Origin: Lingula anatina
Taxonomy: Eukaryota; Brachiopoda; Lingulata; Lingulida; Lingulidae
NCBI RefSeq assembly: GCF_001039355.2
Contig: NW_019773725.1
Location: 333,709 to 397,708 of the forward strand
Direction of reading: 5' to 3'
Length of the DNA: 64,000 nt
Below are positions 55,274 through 64,000 of this stretch, piece after piece. Below the pieces are notes generated by a model. The model made no database searches, had not been told where the DNA came from, and saw only the letters and a list, made by a program, of their open reading frames with translations. Position numbers and translations under genes: made by a program. How positions within the stretch are numbered: the stretch's first letter is position 1; each line of letters opens with the position of its first letter.

Positions 55274-56416
55274 CATGAAGCAGAAAAAGGATAGCATAAA
55301 AAACTGGTCACTGAGAACATACCCTCCAAAAGGGCCACAGATTTTTTTTATTTATGCACCTTTCTCCTGTCACCAGCTGTCTCCAATAAGAATTATTGTT
55401 TTGAATTAATGTAATCACACTGATCTTTGGTAGAGAATAGCCACTTTAAGGGATAGTAGTACGAAGTGACTAGCTGATTTGCCTGATAAACATTCGGCCC
55501 CATCCACAATGCATAGGTTTAGTCTATGACAGGTTTGGACCTGGGTTACTCGCAACAATCCCTCTTGATTCGTAGTGCGTTGCGTTAGATGTGCCTTGGT
55601 TGGACCGTCATTGCGTTCATTTGCCAGAATAGGGACCCTTTTGTCTAGAACAGAATGGCTTTTTTTTCTCACTTGCACTTTTCAGCAAGCGATTTCAAAT
55701 ATGGCATAAGGGAAAGAAAGAGATTGGTGAGAAAGATTATGAATCGAAAACAACATGAAATCGTTGTGCTTGTTTCAGTGAATGAAGTTGCAAAAATCTC
55801 CACACTTGCTGCAACATAAGTAAGATATTACGCTCTATCCTTGATAAATGTAAAACAAATATAGCGTATATTTTATATGTACGCAAAATAACGTATTTTC
55901 AAATACCTTAAAAAAGACAAAATTTACCTCAATATTTGTCCATTAGAAAAAAAATCATATCAATATCTTCGTTATCACTCACGTATATCATTGTGAGTCA
56001 AAATTAGTGTCCAGAGATTTGGCATCTTACATGGAATAAACGTGACTTTCAGCAAGTAATTTTTCTAGGAACGCCCGTTTTCCAGATATATGTGTATCAA
56101 CCATAACCTTGTGTATGCTTTGGGTAAGTTGTCACGTTTGAGAACTGTCTTTGGAATAAAATATGGCACTCAGACTATGCTTTCGGTGTGGTTTTATAAT
56201 AGAGGATTGATAGCCAAGATGGCATCCACTGGTGGGTGAAAAGAGTATATACACTATTAGAATAGAAGGGCAAAGAAAAATGAAACAATTCGCATTTTCA
56301 GACCTTGATGCGAAATCAGAGCTTGACTACGACGGAAAGCGAAGTTAGTCTGATGATCGAGGCAGAGATACCTGCCAACGTCCTGGTTACCGACATCATG
56401 CGGGATAAGATAACTA
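54143..56416. other. 3' flank of the CARD gene
   Basis: Bases 54173-54242 recur at 54714-54783 (ACATAACAACGTGCAGTG), a small duplication around a (TA)n run at 54391-54438. (AAAC)n(AAAT)n at about 55205-55272. No gene is supported; the frame at 54749-55099 is low-complexity. A possible plus-strand exon at 56313-56416 (acceptor CATTTTCAG; TLMRNQSLTTTESEVSLMIE) has no partner. Confidence 0.5.
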
Positions 56417-57060
56417 CAGCATTGGTCAAAAAGGTTGTCCCACCCCCATTTCCATGTACTTTTATTTACAAATGATCACCTCAGAGCTGTAAATTGTAAA
56501 CCACCATCTTTGAGCCCTGATATTAAACTTACTAATCAACTGTGACATGAATTGGAGTGTGCAATGCAAAGGAGAACCAACCCCATAAAAACGTGGACCA
56601 ACTCCCCCAACTTGTTTAAAAAGAATGGGACAATATTCCACATAACAGAATTGTTACCCGTGTTGAAGGCTTGTCGCGCCGTCTACAGGAGATAATTGCA
56701 GTACGCGGTAGACGCACACGCTGTTAGGCACGTGATCTTTAACGAGCACACCCTAATGCTAATTGTCTGTGAATTTGGGGACATTTGATGGCGTCTTTTC
56801 AATTTTATAGACATTTCTTTACATCTGCAGAAGTCACAGTGAAACAGTGGATTTGAGGGGGTACCTCTTATAAATTTGACTAAATGGTGTAAAATATGTA
56901 TATTTTCACGACTATTTTGTATTTTTTAAACCATTAATCATGTTAGACACGGTATCTGTAATAAAAAGCACTATTTCTAACAATTTACAGCTGTGAGGTG
57001 ATCATTTGTAAATAAAAGTACATGGAAATGGGGGTGGGACAACCTTTTTGACCAATGCTG
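56417..57060. mobile_element. Mariner-type MITE with 80-bp TIRs
   Basis: Left CAGCATTGGTCAAAAAGGTT (56417 on) and right AACCTTTTTGACCAATGCTG (to 57060). The arms match over about 80 bp with about one mismatch (56417-56496 and 56981-57060). TA dinucleotides flank at 56415-56416 and 57061-57062. No transposase frame. The near-identical arms suggest recent movement. Its right part is repeated at 58083-58296 only because of the assembly duplication. Confidence 0.92.
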
Positions 57061-58081
57061 TATGTCATTATGATAGTGTCTTTTGTCTTCGTAAGCCTCC
57101 TGGTCGGTGCGTACCCAGTTTCAAGCCCTCTCGCTCCACTAGTAATTTTACGCACAATCAAACGTGTAATTGGGTCTTCTTCCCCTTCAGAATATGACAA
57201 ACAAAAATCCCTTACTTGCAATAAGTCGTATTTATTTCAAAGTTGAAAGAGATTCCTGAATACATAATAAATATTAGCACTGGCCACTTGGTTTATGAAA
57301 GAGGTTAAATTGCAGAATGGGCAAGGTATTGAAACAAAAATATTAAAATATACCTTCTTGGTACAGAATAAAATACATTACGAGTGAAATTGCTTACTGT
57401 AGCATACTTTGTGTTTTGAACATGTCGATATTTTATTAATCGTTTATATTATTAGTTTGCAACAAAAGTGTCCACTCGTGTATCACTCATATTTCCATGG
57501 TATAAAATGGCATTCATATCTAATGAAGAAAACACTACCATAAAAACCGACTTTGCAAAATCTTTGTGTTATGATCTCATTGTGGCGTAGGAGGATATAA
57601 AACAATGCAACTGACTTCGAGGCTCACTGCCGATTATTTCCTGGTTACCTGCTCTCGAAGGTGACAGGCTGAAACGGAATTCGAACTGTCATTTTAAGAT
57701 GAACGCATGTTTGATTGCTGTATAAACGAAATGCGCATAGGTTTAACATCATGTAACGCACAAAACCTATTGTAATGTCGGAGAGGCAATGGGCCCTCAG
57801 TTAAATATTTGTAAACAATATATGTGTCACATGTAATTACTTCCTACCAAAAGACTTATATAACTTTCAGTTCAAATACAATCTTATAGACTTGAGTCCG
57901 TAACATTTCAAGAAAAACATCGCACGTTAGTCATAACAATAGAAAAAGAAAGAAAGAAAGAAAAAAGTAAGAAAGTAAGTAAATAGCAAAGAACGACAAC
58001 CGCAAGGTCTGGGTTTAATGCTACTGGTAGCTGTTGCAGCAACGCAAGTCAAGTAGAAATAGTAAAAGATAATGAAAAATT
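56847..58081. repeat. Direct repeat copy 1 (probable assembly artefact)
   Basis: 1,235 bases identical, as far as I can see, to 58083-59317. Copy 1 ends exactly at the n at 58082; copy 2 runs on into new sequence. Unmerged overlapping contig ends are the likely cause. Copy 1 starts in the middle of the MITE. Confidence 0.9.
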
Positions 58082-59531
58082 NGTGGATTTGAGGGGGTAC
58101 CTCTTATAAATTTGACTAAATGGTGTAAAATATGTATATTTTCACGACTATTTTGTATTTTTTAAACCATTAATCATGTTAGACACGGTATCTGTAATAA
58201 AAAGCACTATTTCTAACAATTTACAGCTGTGAGGTGATCATTTGTAAATAAAAGTACATGGAAATGGGGGTGGGACAACCTTTTTGACCAATGCTGTATG
58301 TCATTATGATAGTGTCTTTTGTCTTCGTAAGCCTCCTGGTCGGTGCGTACCCAGTTTCAAGCCCTCTCGCTCCACTAGTAATTTTACGCACAATCAAACG
58401 TGTAATTGGGTCTTCTTCCCCTTCAGAATATGACAAACAAAAATCCCTTACTTGCAATAAGTCGTATTTATTTCAAAGTTGAAAGAGATTCCTGAATACA
58501 TAATAAATATTAGCACTGGCCACTTGGTTTATGAAAGAGGTTAAATTGCAGAATGGGCAAGGTATTGAAACAAAAATATTAAAATATACCTTCTTGGTAC
58601 AGAATAAAATACATTACGAGTGAAATTGCTTACTGTAGCATACTTTGTGTTTTGAACATGTCGATATTTTATTAATCGTTTATATTATTAGTTTGCAACA
58701 AAAGTGTCCACTCGTGTATCACTCATATTTCCATGGTATAAAATGGCATTCATATCTAATGAAGAAAACACTACCATAAAAACCGACTTTGCAAAATCTT
58801 TGTGTTATGATCTCATTGTGGCGTAGGAGGATATAAAACAATGCAACTGACTTCGAGGCTCACTGCCGATTATTTCCTGGTTACCTGCTCTCGAAGGTGA
58901 CAGGCTGAAACGGAATTCGAACTGTCATTTTAAGATGAACGCATGTTTGATTGCTGTATAAACGAAATGCGCATAGGTTTAACATCATGTAACGCACAAA
59001 ACCTATTGTAATGTCGGAGAGGCAATGGGCCCTCAGTTAAATATTTGTAAACAATATATGTGTCACATGTAATTACTTCCTACCAAAAGACTTATATAAC
59101 TTTCAGTTCAAATACAATCTTATAGACTTGAGTCCGTAACATTTCAAGAAAAACATCGCACGTTAGTCATAACAATAGAAAAAGAAAGAAAGAAAGAAAA
59201 AAGTAAGAAAGTAAGTAAATAGCAAAGAACGACAACCGCAAGGTCTGGGTTTAATGCTACTGGTAGCTGTTGCAGCAACGCAAGTCAAGTAGAAATAGTA
59301 AAAGATAATGAAAAATTTAAAAAAAAAAAACAATGAATAGATTGCTTTATGTATTTTAAAGCATTTTATATTCAAAGGACTAAACCTGATGCCCAAGACT
59401 CAAATTAGTTAAGCAATTTTTGAGAGCTTTTTGATATTACCCATGGTCATGGTCACTCCTAGTGGGCTTTACTGCTGATAACGTAACACTACGGCGGGAA
59501 AATTAATATGTCTAAAGTCAAAACTATTTAC
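57061..59531. other. 3' region of the lipocalin gene, no clear exon
   Basis: The last lipocalin exon is expected here on the minus strand. One candidate runs from about 57187 leftward (acceptor-like TCATATTCTGAAG, then GEEDPITRLIVRKITSG), which joins in phase but has no supporting family feature and would read into the MITE. The region 57170-57600 is similar to 63590-64000. A GAAA-rich stretch is at 57950-57975 and 59186-59210. Confidence 0.4.
58083..59317. repeat. Direct repeat copy 2 (probable assembly artefact)
   Basis: Second copy, beginning with the first base after the n. Contains the same frames (58221-58457, 58291-58482) as copy 1, base for base. Confidence 0.9.
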
Positions 59532-59753
59532 CTAACTCGTGTGCAGTGAAACGGAACCCTTCAAACGTTTTACACAGTCTCTGGGCAATGGTCTTCATTC
59601 CGGAGTATACGTAAATCGGATCCAGTCCAACACGGCGGCTCCAAAGCTGAACTAAATCTCTCTGACATCGCCCTTGCCTGTCCTCACCATAGCAAATGAG
59701 TACAAGCAAATAGTTGGTGTAGTCCGTGTCGATGATCTTGAAATGGTTGTTGC
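59532..59753 (-). CDS. Lipocalin exon 4: TDY motif
   Basis: 222 nt, acceptor CCTTCGCAG, donor TTAG|GTAAAT, phase 1 out. NNHFKIIDTDYTNYLLVLIC, then DLVQLWSRRVGLDPIYVYSG and a helix (MKTIAQRLCKTFEGF). Cysteines here could pair with that in exon 1. Confidence 0.75.
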
Positions 59754-62126
59754 CTGCGAAGGAACGAGAAACAGGTATGAAGTCCGAAATACGGCTTAGG
59801 GAAATCTCGAAAATATATATCGATCCACTAAAAAGAGTTTCACCATTTAAGAGGTTATTTGGTGTAATCTTCCTTTTTGCTCGTCATTTCAAATTTATGG
59901 AAAGCCTTTAGAAAGATGGTATTTAAATCTGTTGGTTCTGACAAGCTTTTCTTATGTTGTGATCGTAGGCAACATCGGAATGCTTATCGCATTTATTTTG
60001 GGATGGCTTGCTTTCGGAAGGCCCCAATACCAATATCGCAAAGTTACCTGTCACAGTTAAGTAGTCTTAGGATTCATTCCTAATTAAACTCGTTCTACGT
60101 TAGTCATCTAGATACAACGCAGATCAATAAGTAGATACAACTCCGATGGAACTCTTGCTAAATACAATTAGATTGTCAGATAAAGCCGTCTGCCCCTGAC
60201 GTTAAGTAGAATACAACAAAAGCTGGTGTTTATACGAGTACGTTGGAAACAACAGAAGGTGTGTGAAGCTGTTTATCTGAATGCATTCAGCTTGAGTCCA
60301 TGCTGAGTTCGATCTACGTAGAATAATAATTTTATTGGAAATGAGCCCTTAGTTAATCACATTAACTACGTGTAATTAACTCATCTTAAAACACGGCTTT
60401 TGTAGAGATGTTTGAAGATGTTTTTTTATGAATAAAAAATAACTCACTCTCTGATGGCCCAATGGAGAATTCCCCTGGATTCCCTGTAGGAACTAGGCTT
60501 GAAAACTCACTGATGGCTATGCACTCTTGTCCGTCTTTCCTATGATAAATGTAAGACGTACATGTATTACAACAGGGAGATTCTATGCCTTACATTCAAT
60601 ACGATGCTTTTCTTTTTTAATTGCTCCGACCATCACCATTCTTCATCTCACGACAGTGACAGAAAACAAGACAAGCTGTTGTCCTTATTACTGTATACTA
60701 ACAGTGGAGACACCTCACCCCGCTATGCAAAAAATATGCTGTAAAACAGTATATAGTACATTTGTTTTGCCTAAATGATAAGGCTGTATTAAGTGTTGTC
60801 TTGTGATATTTTACTGAATTACTGTACGTACGGCAATGCTTTGACAGGAAAGGACAACGTCCCATTTTTGCCGGCGGTAACGTAGGCGGTGTATTCCGAT
60901 AAAACACGGGAATCCGGCAACATCGGATTCCGTCGCCACAGGAATTCATACCAGATACCTGTAAGCTAGAAATAAAATACAAACGCTGAAAGGCCCGTCC
61001 CTTCGCCTACTCCTATTATTTGTAAACAAATGAAAAAAAATAGAAAAAATGACAATAGCTCTCTTGTCACAAACTTGAAAGAAAATATCTTACTCACGAG
61101 AGGAAAAGATACATGATCGATGGCACATGGCAACATCTCACGTGAGTAAATATAGTTTGAGATTTTTATCTAACCTCAAAAATAAATGAATAAATAAATA
61201 TAATTAAAAAGTGGAGCACAATATACCAGACATATGTTTGACAAATATCAACGGGTGATTTACGGTCATTACTCAATCTTTTCATTGGGCAAAATTGTGA
61301 AGGTACTGTATTTTTTTTTAATTGAAACATTGTTTTGGAGTGGTAGCAAAAAAATAAGAAAAACAGGCTACTCCATAGTTTTACTTTATACGGTAAAAGC
61401 AGCACAAATGCTAAATAGCAATTTTATTTTTGTAATTATAAAAATTGAATCATTTTTGCCCATTGAAAAGGTCAAGTAATTACCGTATGGCTGCACATTT
61501 GAAATCCATTGGTGCATGTGTAAGATATTAATAGCATGTGTACACTTTTGACCTTTGTACATACAATGAATGCCTTATAAACATTATAGATGATGCTTAT
61601 CTTAGATTTAGATCTTGAAACTGATGGCGGGATAAACACTAAAAAAATCTTACTCCTTTTCGGTTAAAGTCTCTTGTGCTGGCCGGGTAACGATTTAACA
61701 ATTTAAGCCGCTACAAAGTGGACGTATGCACCGACAGCTTGTATCTACTTAAACATAAAACAATAACTGGCAAATGATACAGACTTAAAAATTATTCCTT
61801 GTAGTTGCGACACAAAGAAATTTCAGCTATAAAGCTGACCCATGAACAGACGCACACTGTGCAGTTTCACCCTAAACAGTCACAGATGATGCCGTTGTAT
61901 AACTATACATGTATACGCCCCTGAATATAAACAGAGAGGCACTTACCCTAGTTACATCCAACTTCCGGAATAAGGGCGTTCTAGGTCTCAAATACCACCG
62001 TCCTGTGGGCCTATAATGTTCATTAATTAAGGGAGTTGTATCTGGAATACATATTCTAGGATATCCCAATCCCCCTACGACAGCAACTCTCAGCGCAAAG
62101 AAAATGGCGCGTACCATGACAGCCAT
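59532..62126 (-). CDS. Lipocalin-like secreted protein (last exon not found)
   Basis: Four coding exons (61947-62126, 60832-60965, 60448-60539, 59532-59753) join in phase into about 210 residues. A signal-peptide-like start (MAVMVRAIFFALRVAVVGGL) is followed by about 40 residues, then the lipocalin G-x-W motif (RLTGIWYEF, residues about 60-68). The second motif is FKIIDTDYTNYLLVLICYGE (T-D-Y) and the third is near LVQLWSRRVGLDP (an R at the end of the barrel). This order matches apolipoprotein D-type lipocalins, which carry small hydrophobic ligands outside the cell. The 40-residue stretch before G-x-W (RPTGRWYLRPRTPLFRKLD) is longer than usual. A noncoding first exon is possible at 62496-62575 (donor GAAG|GTACGT). 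Confidence 0.7.
60448..60539 (-). CDS. Lipocalin exon 3
   Basis: 92 nt, too short for an open-frame scan. KDGQECIAISEFSSLVPTGN then PGEFSIGPSE, with P.GEF.I.. as in middle strands of ApoD-like proteins. Acceptor TTATCATAG, donor GAGA|GTGAGT. Confidence 0.7.
60832..60965 (-). CDS. Lipocalin exon 2: G-x-W motif
   Basis: 134 nt, acceptor TTTATTTCTAG, donor ATTGCC|GTACGT, phase 2 out. LTGIWYEFLWRRNPMLPDSR then VLSEYTAYVTAGKNGTLSF. GIWYEF is the clearest lipocalin signature in the gene. Confidence 0.75.
61947..62126 (-). CDS. Lipocalin exon 1: signal peptide and N-terminal extension
   Basis: 60 codons from ATG at 62126-62124, donor ACTAGG|GTAAGT, phase 0. A possible acceptor GTGTCACAG lies eight bases before the ATG. 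After the signal peptide: YPRICIPDTTPLINEHYRPT. Its GRWY might mimic G-x-W, but the true motif is in the next exon. Confidence 0.65.
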
Positions 62127-63400
62127 TTTAGGACCTGTGACACTGCCCAAATAAAGCGGACTTCAAAATACAGTATTAAGTTAATATGCAAGGGTCAGGT
62201 GGCATTAGGCCAGCTGATAAAATTTATTTTTCTCTTAACCTCGCAAAAGAACCCCTTTTTTTTTTCATTTCATCTTTTGGAATATGATTTGAAAAAAAAG
62301 TGGACTCTTGTGTTTAATGAGTACGGATTTTATATCTGATAATGAAGAAAAATATCTAGAGTACAAGTACAAGTACACCAACCATTTTATGACATATGGC
62401 CTGCACATCATATTGATAACGTTTGGCACGTACACCGAGTATGCTTACTGCTAGATCTATACACATGCGACCTCTGTATGCAGTTATAAACGTACCTTCA
62501 GTCCAAGGAATTTCAGTTTCATTCGTGTGTACCCGCGGACTTAGAGAGTAAAACGTGGTTATCAATTTATACAAGAGTGGAGGGTAATTTTACGAAAAAA
62601 ATCTTAAAATAAAAGTTTCCAAAACCTTTCTAGCCAAATATGAATATGCTAATATCCGGACAGTATCTGACGAGGCTGTTGCTCTATGATGCCGAGTGGG
62701 TGTTGAGATCGGTAGCCAGCTGCGGAAAAATTGTGTTGGTCTTGTTCCTTTTCTAGGTGGACCTTACTCCAAACTTTGCAATTTTACCATTGAGTTGCTT
62801 TTGGTCATAACAGGACCACTGGCATATTTGTAGGGACTGACTTGGTTGGTTTGCAGTCCTCACTTGGGCTCACCTTCCTTTCCTATGATAGTAATTGCCA
62901 AGGACACAAGACAGTGATCGTCTCTTTAACTCCTATTAGTGGGGGGGACCAGGATAGATTACTTAAGAATATATTTTGCTGTTTATAGGAATGTTTACGC
63001 CGGTTGGAGGAGGGAGATACGACCGGTTTTATCCTGCCTATGACATTTCAAACAGTTTCTTTTTTATGTTTGTTAAAGATAAAAATCATAAAAGCAGTTA
63101 CACAAAAGAAATTAATTATTTTATTTTAAATTAAAATTAATGAACATAACAGTCAAAAAGAAATTATATACATTTAAAAGCCTGTTTCGTTCTGAAACAG
63201 AACCTTCGTATATTGTTGAACCTGCATAAAATTAAGAGTGCTGAAGATATTTTATTATCTATCTATCCATCTATTTATGAGCTCTAGTAGAAAACAGTAA
63301 TAAATGAGATTACGTTAATCAATTGAGAAGTTAAAAAAAGCATAAATTTGGATTTGGATTTTTTTTTTCTTTTCAGAATAATCAACAAATTTTTATTTTC
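62127..63400. other. Upstream of the lipocalin gene
   Basis: Apart from the possible noncoding exon at 62496-62575, no coding region is supported. T run at about 62257-62268. Confidence 0.45.
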
Positions 63401-63403
63401 AAT

Positions 63404-63770
63404 AAGATGTGTTTATTTCAAAGTAAAGTTGAAAAGGACTTCCAAATACATTGTACTAGTCGCTCAGTGGTTTTAGTACACCGAGGTTCATGAAACAGTT
63501 GTGTAGCAGATGGGACAAAGTATTAAATCAAAGCGTGCGTAATCCAGGGTGCAACTGAAAATAACTTGGTCGCGCGAATGGAATTGGGTCTTTTTTCTCT
63601 TTGGAATGATAACCAAAATAACTTATAATTTAAAAAAGCTGCTTTTATATCAATGTAAAGCTGAAAAGGACTACCGAATATATAGCACTAGTCTCTCGGG
63701 TGGTTTTAGTACACTTAGGTTTATGAAACAGCTGTGTAGCAGATAGGACAAATTATTAAATCAAAGAAAT
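63404..63770. repeat. Tandem pair, about 235-bp period, related to 57225-57310
   Basis: 63405-63530 and 63640-63765 share AAAGCTGAAAAGGACT-like, TGGTTTTAGTACAC and AACAGYTGTGTAGCAGAT words. A single more diverged copy lies at 57225-57310. Confidence 0.65.
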
Positions 63771-64000
63771 AGTGAAGAAAACGAGGAAACTTTGTCGATT
63801 TACTGAATACAGATTGATCGTTTCAGTAGCATAAGCTGTACATTTATTTTTCTCTGATGCTTTCTTGGTACACCATTTTATTTTACATGGCATTCATAGT
63901 CTAATAAGAAATGACGGTAGTATTTCAACTGACTAGTCAGAAGCTTTGTGTTATACTCGTAGCTGCCTCGCTATGGCGTACAGTAAGGGTGGCTAATAGC
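63590..64000. repeat. Diverged copy of the region 3' of the lipocalin gene
   Basis: AATTGGGTCTT, then CATGGCATTCAT and CTTTGTGTTAT follow in the same order as at 57170-57600. The second copy runs off the window, so a second lipocalin-type gene may begin beyond base 64000 (inference). Confidence 0.45.

Noticed and set aside
55415-55678. 87-residue minus frame
   Set aside because: No motif or splice context; composition resembles a degenerate repeat.
57055-57246. 63-residue plus frame with a hydrophobic segment (IMIVSFVFVSLLVGAYPVSS)
   Set aside because: It starts within the MITE end, its twin at 58291 is an assembly duplicate, and the diverged copy at 63590 does not keep the frame.
1-64000. 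CRISPR arrays, rRNA genes, prokaryotic operons
   Set aside because: No regularly spaced repeats with unique spacers, no rRNA-like sequence, and intron-rich genes show that the DNA is eukaryotic.

Overview
The window is eukaryotic and comes from an animal: multi-exon genes with GT-AG introns, about 60% or more A+T, many microsatellites, DNA-transposon and LINE debris, and channel, CARD, lipocalin and PARP4-type proteins. The repeat load and the gene families suggest a marine invertebrate (lophotrochozoan, hemichordate, echinoderm or cephalochordate). I cannot place it more closely. Runs of n and several single n characters mark contig joins, and at least one join carries an assembly artefact.

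Layout. 1-7.3 kb: a decayed 1.65-kb Tc1/mariner-like element, LINE fragments, a Harbinger-like MITE and a tRNA-like SINE. 7.3-18.9 kb (minus): TRPC-like channel gene 1, eleven coding exons plus a predicted noncoding 5' exon, with a transposase relic in intron 1. 19.4-20.2 kb: a deleted Tc1-like transposon. 20.9-23.3 kb: weak gene candidates. 24.1-25.2 kb (plus): the last three exons of a PARP4-like (vault PARP) gene. 28.4-45.8 kb (minus): the TRPC array continues. Exons 2-6 of gene 2 are at 38.8-42.6 kb and exons 7-12 at 29.4-31.9 kb. Its intron 6 is split by about 6.5 kb holding a LINE fragment, a 337-base gap and a second intact copy of exons 2-4 (34.8-37.7 kb). 44-50 kb: MITEs and empty sequence. 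50.9-54.1 kb (plus): a three-exon CARD plus coiled-coil protein with a cysteine-cluster tail. 56.4-57.1 kb: a TA-flanked mariner-type MITE. 56.8-59.3 kb: a perfect 1,235-bp repeat around a single n, very probably a false duplication. 59.5-62.1 kb (minus): a lipocalin gene. 63.4-64 kb: diverged copies of the region 3' of the lipocalin.

The most unusual biology is the TRPC pair. The membrane core is canonical: S1-S6, a WSIFGL pore, an [13 protein letters not shown] helix and an IPSPK tail. The N-terminal ankyrin domain is almost gone; only the last repeat and the linker helices remain. In its place a single large exon encodes a 326-370 residue acidic, Ser-rich, polyproline segment ending in conserved tyrosine motifs (YGNIEPVY). 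The proteins would be 1,002 and 1,038 residues. Comparing the copies gives clean evidence on gene structure, on transposon insertions younger than the duplication, and on where the scaffold should be doubted.
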